Below are positions 16,839 through 25,901 of a stretch of 42,870 bases of DNA, piece by piece. The notes beneath the pieces are model-generated. The model did not search any database. It had not been told where the DNA came from and saw only the letters and a list, made by a program, of their open reading frames with translations. This stretch comes from Chloroflexota bacterium (GTDB lineage: Bacteria; Chloroflexota; Anaerolineae; Anaerolineales; UBA4823), in assembly GCA_020349245.1 (NCBI GenBank), contig CP070764.1, forward strand, positions 2,378,365 to 2,421,234, given 5' to 3'. The position numbers were made by a program, and so were the translations under genes. The stretch's first letter is position 1. The number at the start of each line of letters is the position of its first letter.

Positions 16839-18089
16839 ATGTCGCTGATCGGACAACAAAGAAAAAAAGATATTACAAATTTGTTCGCCTCACACGTATC
16901 TTCGGGAAAGGCTGCATTCTTTTCTGCAGCAGGAATTGATTTCATCATTGGTCGGAGGGAGGGGATCCATATCTGGGATTTAAGCGGTAAGCGCTTGATC
17001 AACTGCCACTGTAATGGCGGCGTTTTCAACCTTGGTCACCGGAATCCCAGGATAATTGCGGTTCTGAAGCAAGCCCTTGATGAATTAGACATTGGCAATC
17101 ACCACCTTATCAGTGAAGCCCGGGCGATCCTGGCCGCTCGCCTGGCGGAAATTTCACCCGGTGATCTGAACCGGGTTATTTTCGGTGTCTCCGGAGGCGA
17201 GGCGATTGATATGGCGATCAAGCTGGCTCGTGCCCATACCGGTAGGGGTCAGGTAATCTCAGCCAGAGGAGGTTACCATGGTCACACCGGATTAGCCCTG
17301 GCAGCAGGTGACGCAGCCTATCGAAAACCTTTCGAACCGCTTTCACCCGAATTTATCCAGGTTCCATTCGGTGATCTCGACGCCCTGGCAAGGGAGGTTG
17401 ATGAAGAAACAGCAGCTGTGATTTTCGAAACTATCCCCGCCACCAATGGCATCTCAATCCCGCCAGAAGATTACTTTACCGGCGTACGTGAATTGTGCGA
17501 TCGCTTTGGGATTGTGATGATCAGTGATGAAGTTCAAACCGGCTTGGGGCGGTGTGGTGCAATCTGGGGCATAGATACTTACCAAGTGATCCCCGACATC
17601 CTGGTTACAGGAAAAGGCCTATCGGGAGGCATCTACCCGATTACGGCAACTATTTACCGTGAGGAGCTCAATCCTTTCATGCACGAGAACCCTTTCATCC
17701 ACGTCTCGACATTTGGCGGTGGTGAGGTCGGCTGCTTTGCTGCCCTGGAGGTACTCAATATACTTCAAGAACCCGGGTTTTTAGCGCATGTCCGTCATAT
17801 TGCTGCGGTCTTTGAACGGGGTTTTTCGATACTCCTCCAGGATCACCCCGGGGTAGTTATTGATGCCCGGCAAAGAGGACTGATGATGGGTCTCAAGTTG
17901 AGAGATGATAATCTGGGTCCGTTGATGACCAGGATCGGATTTGAGGCAGGCTTATTGACCATCTACGCGAACAACGATCCTTCCGTGGTCCAAATCCTAC
18001 CACCCTTGATCATCCAAGAACCAGAAGCCAATCAAGTGCTGGAGATCCTGGATACAATGCTCGGGACACTAGAGGGCTTGGTGGATTGA
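16839..18089 (+). CDS. Class III PLP-dependent aminotransferase
   Basis: The 416-residue protein belongs to the acetylornithine/GABA/glutamate-1-semialdehyde aminotransferase class. It has SGGEAIDMAIKLAR (residues 118-131, usually SGSEAN), GGYHGHTG for phosphate contacts, the PLP-ring Asp in SDEVQTGLGR (D230), and the Schiff-base lysine in VTGKGLSGG (K259). AAAGGAG lies 5 nt before ATG 16839. It follows the kinase-like gene by 49 bp, last in the operon behind element B. It should move an amino group between an amine or amino acid and a keto acid, but the substrate is not readable. Its company suggests a dedicated pathway, not arginine synthesis. Confidence 0.9.
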   Translation: MSLIGQQRKKDITNLFASHVSSGKAAFFSAAGIDFIIGRREGIHIWDLSGKRLINCHCNGGVFNLGHRNPRIIAVLKQALDELDIGNHHLISEARAILAARLAEISPGDLNRVIFGVSGGEAIDMAIKLARAHTGRGQVISARGGYHGHTGLALAAGDAAYRKPFEPLSPEFIQVPFGDLDALAREVDEETAAVIFETIPATNGISIPPEDYFTGVRELCDRFGIVMISDEVQTGLGRCGAIWGIDTYQVIPDILVTGKGLSGGIYPITATIYREELNPFMHENPFIHVSTFGGGEVGCFAALEVLNILQEPGFLAHVRHIAAVFERGFSILLQDHPGVVIDARQRGLMMGLKLRDDNLGPLMTRIGFEAGLLTIYANNDPSVVQILPPLIIQEPEANQVLEILDTMLGTLEGLVD

Positions 18090-18164
18090 ACGGATGATCC
18101 ACAATAATTCCAGTTTATTTTCCAAGCTGGATAGCGTAAATCAATAGATCTACGGAGAAACTCA

Positions 18165-20621
18165 ATGGACTTCGACTCAAATAGAAGAGTATTGTTCAAA
18201 AAGTTTATTTATCTTTTCCTTTCAGCAACCATGCTGCTTAATGCATGCCAATCCTCTGGACCTAGTGAAAAAGAATTGTTATCAACCTCTGAAAATGAAT
18301 CTACATCATCCCCAAAATTAACACCCTTGGAAACCAAACTTCCCCCAACCAGCACAGCAACTGCTACACCAACCGAAACCATGGAGCCTTATGTAGAGGA
18401 TGTGGCTATCCCGGAATGTGTTAAAGGAGATGTAACGCAAGAAGTGGTTTTTAGTGATGTTATGGATTCCCTTTATCCTCATGTCTTAGAATTAGACAAT
18501 TTCAACTACAGGACAATTTACCGCTATCTAGTGGATGGGACATACCCAGAAGACGAATTATCCATAGAGTTAACTGGCTCACATTCAGGACTGCTTGAAA
18601 AACCCGGGGGTGATACTTTATTTTTTTATCCTCTAACAGCGCAAATGTACGAAAAATCATTCATCGTGCAAAGAGACCTGCGTGAAAATTCTAGAACTGA
18701 AGTTTATTTCTCCGAACAAGGTGCTTGGCTAAGAGAACCTGGAGACCCTGGTTGGTTGAAAATCAACAACTTGAAACAAGGAGAGTTTCTAAATTTCGCA
18801 GATATGTTATCTCCATCAATGATCTTCTTCTTATTGACTGGCGGTGGGAGCTTATTACCCGGAATTCGAACAGATATCCCTGACTCCATTCAACCAGAAA
18901 TCATCGGTGGTGAAGATGCTCAACATTATTGTTGGACAACACCAAAGATCTATGAAGGAATTTCAGGTTATTTGATCCATTATGACTCCATATATACGTT
19001 CTTAAAAGATGTTGAGGTGCATCTTTGGACCGGTGCGGAGGATACCAAACTCCTTCGATTGATTGTCTCTGGAAAACACGATTCTGAACGCCTCGCGGAA
19101 GAAGAATTCCTAGATCATGAAACAGAGCGAGAGTTCTTGCTATGGATGGAAATCAATGATTCAAGCGATCGCATAAAATTAAACGCCCCACCCGAGTCCG
19201 AGGTTGCCTTAGAAATATCAGCGAAGAAAAAACTCTTTGATCAATCTCAGGACTCAGCATATGTTGATTTTCCTTTACCCAAGGATGCTATCGAATCAAA
19301 CCTGGGATTTTTGGGGGAAGAAACGAGTGCCAGATTATTTCCCCGCGAATATCTTTGGCCGCATTATGAATCCTCAAACACTGCTCTGGAATACTTCTCT
19401 GGACCTAGTTGGTACAGGATACCTAGAGAAAGGATCACCGTCGTTGAAACAAATATGTCTAGACAACAAATCCTAACCTTTTATGAAGACAAGATGGTAA
19501 ATCGAGGTTGGCATATAGAAAAGATCTATTACCAAATCCAGCCATCACGTGTGTTTATCCAGTATAAACGAGAACAGGTATCCCTGCTGGTGATCCAAGA
19601 GGATGGTGTGCACAAAACATCTTTGATTACAGCCATTATTCCTCCAGCCGAGGAAATCCTTCAAGCGATTATCTCCGGTTGGATGTCCTATGATGAAGGA
19701 AATTCCGACCTGGTCAACAATTCCGTAACGGCTTTTGCATTCGACAATCAAGGAAAGACATGGATAGGCTCTAAGACTACAGGTGGTTGGTTTTCAATAA
19801 CTGCGGATGGTACAAGCCACGAATCACCAGAGAAAGCTGGCGGGATCAGCATTTTTGATGGTAAAGACTGGAAAAATTATTCAACAAAAAACTCTGATCT
19901 CCTTGATGATGATATCCAGGCCATTGCAGCCGATATTGAAGGTGGGATATGGATCAGCTCAAGCGAGGGATTGAATATTATCAACGGGAAAACATGGAAA
20001 AATCTCAGCAATGATGAGACCGGTGTCGGATTGATCAGGGAGATAATCTTCGATGAAGAGGGTACAGCCTGGATGTTAGGATCGGATGGAGTGAGCAGTT
20101 TTGATGGTCAACAATGGAGTACGTACCAGAGCTTAGATAGGATTTCAGCCTTTGACTTCGATCTAAATGGCAGATTGTTGGTTGCAACCACAGATAGTCT
20201 CTACTATCTTGACGAAGAAAGGTGGCTGGAAATCGATACAATGTTGGAAACCCATGATGAACCAATATTTGAAAATATCGCAGATATGCAAATTGATAGT
20301 AAGGGCCAGATTTGGGTATTAACTCAGTATGGTGAATTACATGTCTTTGATGGTAAGTCCTGGATCTCTCACCACCCGAAAGATAGTGGATTTCCCCTGA
20401 ACTTTGTCCAGCATATGGTTATTGACCAACAGGATAGAATCTGGGTTATCCCATTCTTCGGTAGGGTTTATATGCTTGATCAACAAAGTGGCTGGATTGA
20501 TTATACGCCTGACGCAGTTGGCATATTTATTGAAAATCCAAACACACTGGAAGTAGACCATGAGGGACGCGTGTGGATTGGTTCCGAAAGAGGAATTGCT
20601 TTATTTACTCCACCAGATTGA
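18165..20621 (+). CDS. Large lipoprotein with C-terminal two-component-regulator-type beta-propeller
   Basis: The 818-residue protein has a lipoprotein signal ending in MLLNACQSS and a Thr/Ser/Pro-rich linker to about residue 75. A unique middle region (75-500) has no family I know. The C-terminus, from about 520, holds repeats of the form FDGKDWKNYS... and WISSSEG or WIGSERG, the pattern of ligand-sensing Reg_prop beta-propellers. Here the propeller is not joined to a kinase. It is likely exposed on the cell surface. The start ATG 18165 has GGAGA 9 nt upstream. It follows the aminotransferase by 75 bp and may continue that operon, but no element copy precedes it. Confidence 0.75.
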   Translation: MDFDSNRRVLFKKFIYLFLSATMLLNACQSSGPSEKELLSTSENESTSSPKLTPLETKLPPTSTATATPTETMEPYVEDVAIPECVKGDVTQEVVFSDVMDSLYPHVLELDNFNYRTIYRYLVDGTYPEDELSIELTGSHSGLLEKPGGDTLFFYPLTAQMYEKSFIVQRDLRENSRTEVYFSEQGAWLREPGDPGWLKINNLKQGEFLNFADMLSPSMIFFLLTGGGSLLPGIRTDIPDSIQPEIIGGEDAQHYCWTTPKIYEGISGYLIHYDSIYTFLKDVEVHLWTGAEDTKLLRLIVSGKHDSERLAEEEFLDHETEREFLLWMEINDSSDRIKLNAPPESEVALEISAKKKLFDQSQDSAYVDFPLPKDAIESNLGFLGEETSARLFPREYLWPHYESSNTALEYFSGPSWYRIPRERITVVETNMSRQQILTFYEDKMVNRGWHIEKIYYQIQPSRVFIQYKREQVSLLVIQEDGVHKTSLITAIIPPAEEILQAIISGWMSYDEGNSDLVNNSVTAFAFDNQGKTWIGSKTTGGWFSITADGTSHESPEKAGGISIFDGKDWKNYSTKNSDLLDDDIQAIAADIEGGIWISSSEGLNIINGKTWKNLSNDETGVGLIREIIFDEEGTAWMLGSDGVSSFDGQQWSTYQSLDRISAFDFDLNGRLLVATTDSLYYLDEERWLEIDTMLETHDEPIFENIADMQIDSKGQIWVLTQYGELHVFDGKSWISHHPKDSGFPLNFVQHMVIDQQDRIWVIPFFGRVYMLDQQSGWIDYTPDAVGIFIENPNTLEVDHEGRVWIGSERGIALFTPPD

Positions 20622-20715
20622 TGGCTTCTATCGACAATTCCCAGGAATGTATATGAAATGATTTCCTATCCCGAATGAGGTCGATTGCTAGGATATAGAT
20701 GAAACTTATGAAAGT

Positions 20716-22020
20716 TTAGCTTATCACTTCATAAAACAGGGGCTGGGAATCCACAGGTTGCTCACTCCAAGCTAATGCATCGAGGAGCTGTTCCTTGGCA
20801 GCGATAAATCTAGACTCATCGTTGGCATGCACAATAAACAGGGCTTGGTCTTTTTCCACGTAATCCCCAACTTTATGGATGACTTCGATTCCCACGGCAT
20901 GATCGATAGGTTCTCCCTTTTTCGCCCGGCCAGCTCCCAGATCTACCGAAGTTTCACCAACGATCTGCGCATCCACCCAGCTGAGATATCCAGCCCTGGT
21001 GGATCGGACTGGTTCTACGTATCTTGCCACGGGTAGACGCTCTGGCGCATCCAGGTATTCAATATCTCCACCTTGAATGGTAATCAATGTCTTAAATTTG
21101 TCCCAGGCTGACCCGTTCTCAAGTGAGACTTCTGCAGCTTTGCGGCCTTCTTCAGCATTATCCACCTTTCCGCCAAGTGCTAGCATGTGCCCAGCCACCA
21201 CCAGACAGTGCTCCCTGAAATCCTGCGGACCTTGGTTGTGCAGCGTCTCGATCGCCTCGCGCACCTCCAAGGCATTGCCCACTGCCCGCCCGAGAGGTTG
21301 GTTCATATTGGAAAGCAGGGCCACAGATTTTCGCCCCGAACCTTCTGCAATTTCAACCATCAATCTCGCTAGCTGCCGTGCCTGGTCAAGATCCTTCATG
21401 AATGCCCCTGAACCGACTTTCACATCCAGCAAGACCGCAGTAGCACCGCCAGCGATTTTCTTGCTCATCACGGATGATGCAATCAAAGGGATAGACTGCA
21501 CAGTGCCGGTTACATCTCTCAGCGCGTACAATTTTCCATCCGCAGGGGCGAGATTGGCAGTTTGACCGGTCAGCACGACACCCACAGATCGGAGCTGATC
21601 GAGAAATTCTTCGGTGGTCAAATCTACCCGGCAGCCGGGAATGGACTCCAGCTTATCCAACGTACCGCCGCTGAATCCTAAGCCGCGGCCTGAAATTTTT
21701 CCCACTGGCAACCCGCAGGCAGCTACTAGAGGCTGCACAACCAAGGTCGTTTTATCCCCCACCCCACCAGTGGAGTGCTTATCAACAGCCACTGGCACTG
21801 CCACTGTGCAATCGAGCATTTCTCCAGATTCTGCCAGCACAAGGGTTAAATCTGTGGTTTCCCGCGCGGTCATACCGTTGAGGAGTACCGCCATTGCCCA
21901 GGCAGAGACCTGGTAATCTGGGATCTCCCCATTGTTAAAACCGTTGATGAAAAATTTGATCTCTTCCCGGGTTAACTCCCCACGATCTCGCTTTTTAATG
22001 ATGATATCTACGGCGCGCAT
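20716..22020 (-). CDS. pdp: Pyrimidine-nucleoside phosphorylase
   Basis: The enzyme splits pyrimidine (deoxy)nucleosides with phosphate into base and (deoxy)ribose-1-phosphate for salvage. The 434-residue length fits. VDKHSTGGVGDKTTLV is the phosphate-binding signature, SGRGLGFSGGTLDKLES is the thymidine/pyrimidine phosphorylase motif, and a helical N-terminal domain (IIKKRDRGELTREEI) and C-terminal alpha/beta domain are present. It could equally be deoA-type thymidine phosphorylase; the sequence looks more like the Gram-positive broad type. TTGAGGAG stands 8 nt before ATG 22020. Pairing with upp (32672) would make a uracil salvage route. Confidence 0.92.
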   Translation of the reverse strand: MRAVDIIIKKRDRGELTREEIKFFINGFNNGEIPDYQVSAWAMAVLLNGMTARETTDLTLVLAESGEMLDCTVAVPVAVDKHSTGGVGDKTTLVVQPLVAACGLPVGKISGRGLGFSGGTLDKLESIPGCRVDLTTEEFLDQLRSVGVVLTGQTANLAPADGKLYALRDVTGTVQSIPLIASSVMSKKIAGGATAVLLDVKVGSGAFMKDLDQARQLARLMVEIAEGSGRKSVALLSNMNQPLGRAVGNALEVREAIETLHNQGPQDFREHCLVVAGHMLALGGKVDNAEEGRKAAEVSLENGSAWDKFKTLITIQGGDIEYLDAPERLPVARYVEPVRSTRAGYLSWVDAQIVGETSVDLGAGRAKKGEPIDHAVGIEVIHKVGDYVEKDQALFIVHANDESRFIAAKEQLLDALAWSEQPVDSQPLFYEVIS

Positions 22021-22119
22021 ATTCTTGACTCCTCAATACAGCCTTAAAGCAGCCTTTTCCATCACCAGAGAATACAATCATTATAATCTAACCTGGTTTT
22101 TCTTCATTATTGGGTAATT

Positions 22120-22137
22120 CCCTGATTAACTTCAGGG
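22120..22137 (-). terminator. Weak terminator-like hairpin
   Basis: CCCTGA (22120-22125) and TCAGGG (22132-22137) with a 6-nt loop lie 80-95 bp upstream of the membrane-protein stop on the plus axis, that is, upstream of pdp on the minus strand. No T-run follows, so it is only a possible pause or operator. Confidence 0.2.
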
Positions 22138-22216
22138 GACTGTTGAAATTTCACCTGAAAATTGGGGGAAAGTTGAGAACCTGATCAAATTTATTTTTAT
22201 GCCAGGGATTCCTGAT

Positions 22217-23977
22217 CTATGAACATACTTCTGATTCTGGTCTTGGTGCCAGCAGCTGGATGGGGAACTTTGATATCGTTTTTACTGGTTCATAGTAACA
22301 AAGCACTGGTTCTGCAACCAGGCGCACATAGATATCGTGTTCATCTCCGAAGGGTTCACCTCTGCCTTTATAATTCGTGGATAATGGCTCACTGACAATG
22401 AGATCATAATCCTGGTTTTCAATCCGCTGGTGGAACTCATCGAGGTAATCAAGGTTCCTGGCCATGACCATTTCCATCAAATTCATCCGCTCATAGCGAG
22501 GGAGTAGTGGAACATCTTGCAGCTCCCCGAAAGTCAGCAGCTGTCTTTCAGCAATAAATAAGGCTTCACCACCCTCAGATACAACTTCCGCGGTATATTC
22601 CTCGATCGTCAGTAATGCATCCTCCACCCTGGATTCCCTCGGTAACGAGAGCGGTCTGCCATCCTGCAGGACAAATATTGCCGGGATCAGGATTGCCAGT
22701 GGAATCAATATACCAAGACGCCTTCTGGATACTTTTCTCTCTGGATGGTTGAAATCCGGTGCGGATTTTCCAAAGTAGAGATAGGCGGCAGTCAACAAAA
22801 GGATGATTAAATACGCATCAAAGTTGTGAATATTATTGCCCCCACCTATCTTCGTACTCACAATCAAACCGCCCAGGAAAAGGACCAGCAGAATGGCACC
22901 GATACCTATCCGCCGGACGACATGGTAATTGAATGCATTCTTATATAGATGTACAGCGATGACTCCTACCAGAGGGATTGAAGCAATCAGGATGGTCAGC
23001 AAGATCCCCCCTCTCATCGTTGCATTTGGTAATAAGCGGTACCAGAGGAGATTTGAAGTGAAATGCGCACTAAAATTCTCTATTGGATTCCCCGACCAAA
23101 GGATATATCCAAACCAGGCAAGAAAGGCAACAACTACCCCGGAGACCAACCATATGCTTGGTTTCAGCAGATATGGTACCCAATCCTGATCTCCAACCTT
23201 TTCTTCCAAAAAGTACAATGCAGCAGCTACCAGGGCAGGTACAGGGACCCAATTTACCCGGCTCGCTCCAGCCCAGGCTGAACCTATCAGGACCAGTAAG
23301 AGTGTTCTCTTGAAATTTTTTCCATCAAACCCCCATATAACTGGGATCAGGCTCAATAGCAGGAAATAATAAACCGGTCCTTGGAAAAGGTACAAAAACA
23401 GCCATCCTGCGAAAGCCCAGCGGATGACATTTTCTTGGATTGCCAGGCGCTGACTGATGACGGCAACGGTTATTCCGCTGATGAGCAACCAGAGCACCAC
23501 TTCCCAAAGCCGGTGGAACCAGATGGGTAATTCAGGCAAGAGGAATGGTATTGCCAGGAGCATGTGACGAGTGGGATTGATCATCGGCAGATTCGCCTCA
23601 ACCCCGTAAATTTGATCTGAAAAGAAAAGTGAAGCGAAGTAATACGCCGTACCCTCAGACCAGGTCAGGGTAAATGGGTAGGAAGTGATAGTTGGCAGAA
23701 AAGTAATAACTTTGTAAACCACACCATACCCGATAAATATCAGCAGAAATGCTGGGAGGGTGGAGATACTCCCCCTGATTTTCCTCAGGAGTACCAGACT
23801 GATTCCGATTGGAATTGCCAGTAAGGCCAGACGGTACTCAATCCCCACGAGGAAATTTCCGTATGGTCCCAAAATTACCCAAGAATAGAACAAGGAGCTG
23901 AGTACAAACCAACCCCCAAATAGCCACTTTTCTTTATTTTTACCAAAGTCTATCGGGGTTTTTTTCAAAAAAGTCAT
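22217..23977 (-). CDS. Polytopic membrane protein, possibly a GT-C-like glycosyltransferase
   Basis: The 586-residue protein has about eleven membrane helices from residue 20 to about 445 (such as FGGWFVLSSLFYSWVILG and LAIPFLLPELPIWF) and a C-terminal soluble domain of about 135 residues. An early extracytoplasmic loop has acidic and aromatic residues (LTWSEGTAYYFASLFFSD), as in GT-C glycosyltransferases and O-antigen ligase-like proteins. I see no diagnostic motif strong enough to name it. No Shine-Dalgarno precedes ATG 23977. It stands alone between pdp and a divergent hydrolase gene. Confidence 0.6.
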   Translation of the reverse strand: MTFLKKTPIDFGKNKEKWLFGGWFVLSSLFYSWVILGPYGNFLVGIEYRLALLAIPIGISLVLLRKIRGSISTLPAFLLIFIGYGVVYKVITFLPTITSYPFTLTWSEGTAYYFASLFFSDQIYGVEANLPMINPTRHMLLAIPFLLPELPIWFHRLWEVVLWLLISGITVAVISQRLAIQENVIRWAFAGWLFLYLFQGPVYYFLLLSLIPVIWGFDGKNFKRTLLLVLIGSAWAGASRVNWVPVPALVAAALYFLEEKVGDQDWVPYLLKPSIWLVSGVVVAFLAWFGYILWSGNPIENFSAHFTSNLLWYRLLPNATMRGGILLTILIASIPLVGVIAVHLYKNAFNYHVVRRIGIGAILLVLFLGGLIVSTKIGGGNNIHNFDAYLIILLLTAAYLYFGKSAPDFNHPERKVSRRRLGILIPLAILIPAIFVLQDGRPLSLPRESRVEDALLTIEEYTAEVVSEGGEALFIAERQLLTFGELQDVPLLPRYERMNLMEMVMARNLDYLDEFHQRIENQDYDLIVSEPLSTNYKGRGEPFGDEHDIYVRLVAEPVLCYYEPVKTISKFPIQLLAPRPESEVCS

Positions 23978-24184
23978 GATCTATTGCATTCCAGAAGTGT
24001 AAAACCTGTGGATTGAACACCATATTGTTCAGAATCCCGATCCTAGCATATAAAAATTCCTAGTTCATTTCCCTGAGAGACTTCTCATAGAGTTATCATT
24101 TTTTCAATTAATATCAAAAATTTATTGCTTTTCTTTCATTAAGACCTCAATCCGAACCATTTCTCAATTGTGCCAGTATTCTGT

Positions 24185-25270
24185 ATGGAATTGAATGTCT
24201 CCAGAAGAAAACACCAGGGTCACCCGAGCCATCTCATGAAAATGAAAACAACAACCAGCAATGTCAAAATTCAACGGGGAATCCCTCGGGTTCGCAAAGG
24301 TGTCCGCTACATCCTGTTGTTATGTTTGATGCTGGTTTGGGGAATATTTTTCCTGCTATCCGCAGCAACTGCGTTAAACCAGCGTTCTTTTCCCGCACTC
24401 CTGGCGACTATAGTATTGATCTATTTTGGGTTCATACTGCTGAATGTATACCGCGCACTTAACCCAGTGCGCTCCCCTTTCCTCACAAACCCAACAAATC
24501 AATTGAAAAGATTACCTGAGGAGGTAGTGTTCGAGAGTCGTGATGGAAGCATGCTTTCAGGCTGGTTCTTCCTTTCCCAGGTGGGTCCAACATTGATCCT
24601 TACTCACGGGTTTGGAGGGAATCGTTCAGACCTGCTGATTGCCGCTTCTCACCTGCTTGACCGCGGTTTCGGAGTCTTAATGTATGACCTTCGCGCTCAT
24701 GGCCGTTCCCCTGGAAATATTAGCACCTGGGGTTGGATAGAAGTAAATGATTTGCATGGTGCAGTTGATTTTTTACAATCCCGGGAAGAGGTAAATCCTG
24801 AACAAATCGGTGCGATGGGTTATTCACTTGGAGGACAGATCACTATCCGGGCCGCAGCAGAAAATGAGGGTATCAGAGCTATCATCGCAGAAGATCCCTC
24901 ACCGGCATCCGTCGATGATCACGTCTTTTCAAGCTCCGCTTCTCTCCGAAAGCTGGTGGCTTATCCAGCTATTTGGCTGGGATACAAACTCCAGGAAGCT
25001 GTGTGCGGTGTACCAGCGCCAAGAGGAGTACGTGAATCGATCTCGAAAATATCTCCCCGCCCAATCCTGTTGATCGCCTCTGGAATGGGATCCGCAACCC
25101 AGCTGAGCAGCTCCTATTTTCAGTGCGCAGGTGAACCGAAAGATCTTTGGCAGGTCCCCGAAGCTAACCATGGGTGGATAGCGGTTCAGCGACCAGATGA
25201 GTATGGGGAAAAATTATGCCGATTCTTCGAAAAACACCTGCTTGCCGTTGACCTTATAGAATACACCTGA
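24185..25270 (+). CDS. Alpha/beta hydrolase, membrane-anchored
   Basis: Two hydrophobic helices at about residues 40-65 and 75-100 precede an alpha/beta-hydrolase domain. HGFGGNRSDLL forms the oxyanion side, GYSLGG holds the nucleophile Ser, and a late His is in EANHGWIAV. The motif order matches peptidase S9-like or BD-FAE-like hydrolases of unknown substrate. The start is uncertain: ATG 24185 is used here, but ATG 24236 and GTG 24170 are in frame and none has a clear Shine-Dalgarno. The catalytic domain probably faces the cytoplasm or the outside depending on the helix count, which I cannot fix. Confidence 0.8.
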   Translation: MELNVSRRKHQGHPSHLMKMKTTTSNVKIQRGIPRVRKGVRYILLLCLMLVWGIFFLLSAATALNQRSFPALLATIVLIYFGFILLNVYRALNPVRSPFLTNPTNQLKRLPEEVVFESRDGSMLSGWFFLSQVGPTLILTHGFGGNRSDLLIAASHLLDRGFGVLMYDLRAHGRSPGNISTWGWIEVNDLHGAVDFLQSREEVNPEQIGAMGYSLGGQITIRAAAENEGIRAIIAEDPSPASVDDHVFSSSASLRKLVAYPAIWLGYKLQEAVCGVPAPRGVRESISKISPRPILLIASGMGSATQLSSSYFQCAGEPKDLWQVPEANHGWIAVQRPDEYGEKLCRFFEKHLLAVDLIEYT

Positions 25271-25418
25271 TCAATCACCCACCAATCAATAACATCAAAC
25301 ACAATTCATTTCCAAGGGATAGATCCTTGATAAATGGTACCCAAGGATTCCCGCCTGCAAAAATTTTCATCATCCTCAGCTTTCCAGCGGTTGCAGAAAG
25401 CTCTTGCAACATACTGGT

Positions 25419-25473
25419 TTGGCAGATTTTGGCAGATCATTCTCTTGGTTTGGCAGCTCAGATCTGCCATAGT
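25419..25473 (+). promoter_or_regulatory. Composite promoter/operator element, copy C
   Basis: Half-sites TTGGCAG at 25419, 25429 and 25450 are all perfect, 10 and 21 bp apart, with TGCCATAGT starting at 25465. The third half-site forms an exact dyad TGGCAG-N6-CTGCCA. TTGGTT (25446) with a 16-bp spacer to CATAGT (25468) gives a sigma-70-like reading. ATG 25520 is 47 bp past the last base, as in copies A and B. Confidence 0.75.
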
Positions 25474-25519
25474 TATTCTGCTGAAATACAACTTATGCCC
25501 AATAGAAATGAGGAGAATT

Positions 25520-25807
25520 ATGAAAAAAATCAACTGGTATCCATATATCCAAATGTTGCGCCAAGGATTTGACCTGGCGCGAATATTCCCCATAATATCA
25601 AAACAAAGGGCAATTTCTGAACTTATATCCGGGATCAGCTCTCAAATCATGGACGCTTCATATTCATTTTTCTTTTCCGTCATCCAGTTCGATCTCAATA
25701 TCAGAAATTTGGTATATGGATTCTTTCCAAACAAAATATTTGGCATGGCATTCTGGAATATTCATTCTTTCCGACTACATTCAATATTCCTGTCATGGTT
25801 CACTTGA
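25520..25807 (+). CDS. Hypothetical 95-aa protein behind element copy C
   Basis: ATG 25520 is preceded by GAGGAG with 4-nt spacing and lies at the conserved distance from element copy C, which are the main arguments for coding. The frame also has ATG 25508. The product begins basic and aromatic (MKKINWYPYIQMLRQGFD) and is rich in Ile, Phe and Ser, with a hydrophobic patch (SYSFFFSVIQF) but no clear signal peptide. I do not recognise it. It could be a decaying gene, because its composition is less typical than that of its neighbours. The next gene starts 94 bp later. Confidence 0.4.
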   Translation: MKKINWYPYIQMLRQGFDLARIFPIISKQRAISELISGISSQIMDASYSFFFSVIQFDLNIRNLVYGFFPNKIFGMAFWNIHSFRLHSIFLSWFT

Positions 25808-25901
25808 TCACAGACAAATATAGATTTTGGATCCTTCAAGAGATCTAAAAACTTTGATGATAACCGGGATTTAAGCAGAATGCTTGGGAGGGAGGCGAAC
25901 T

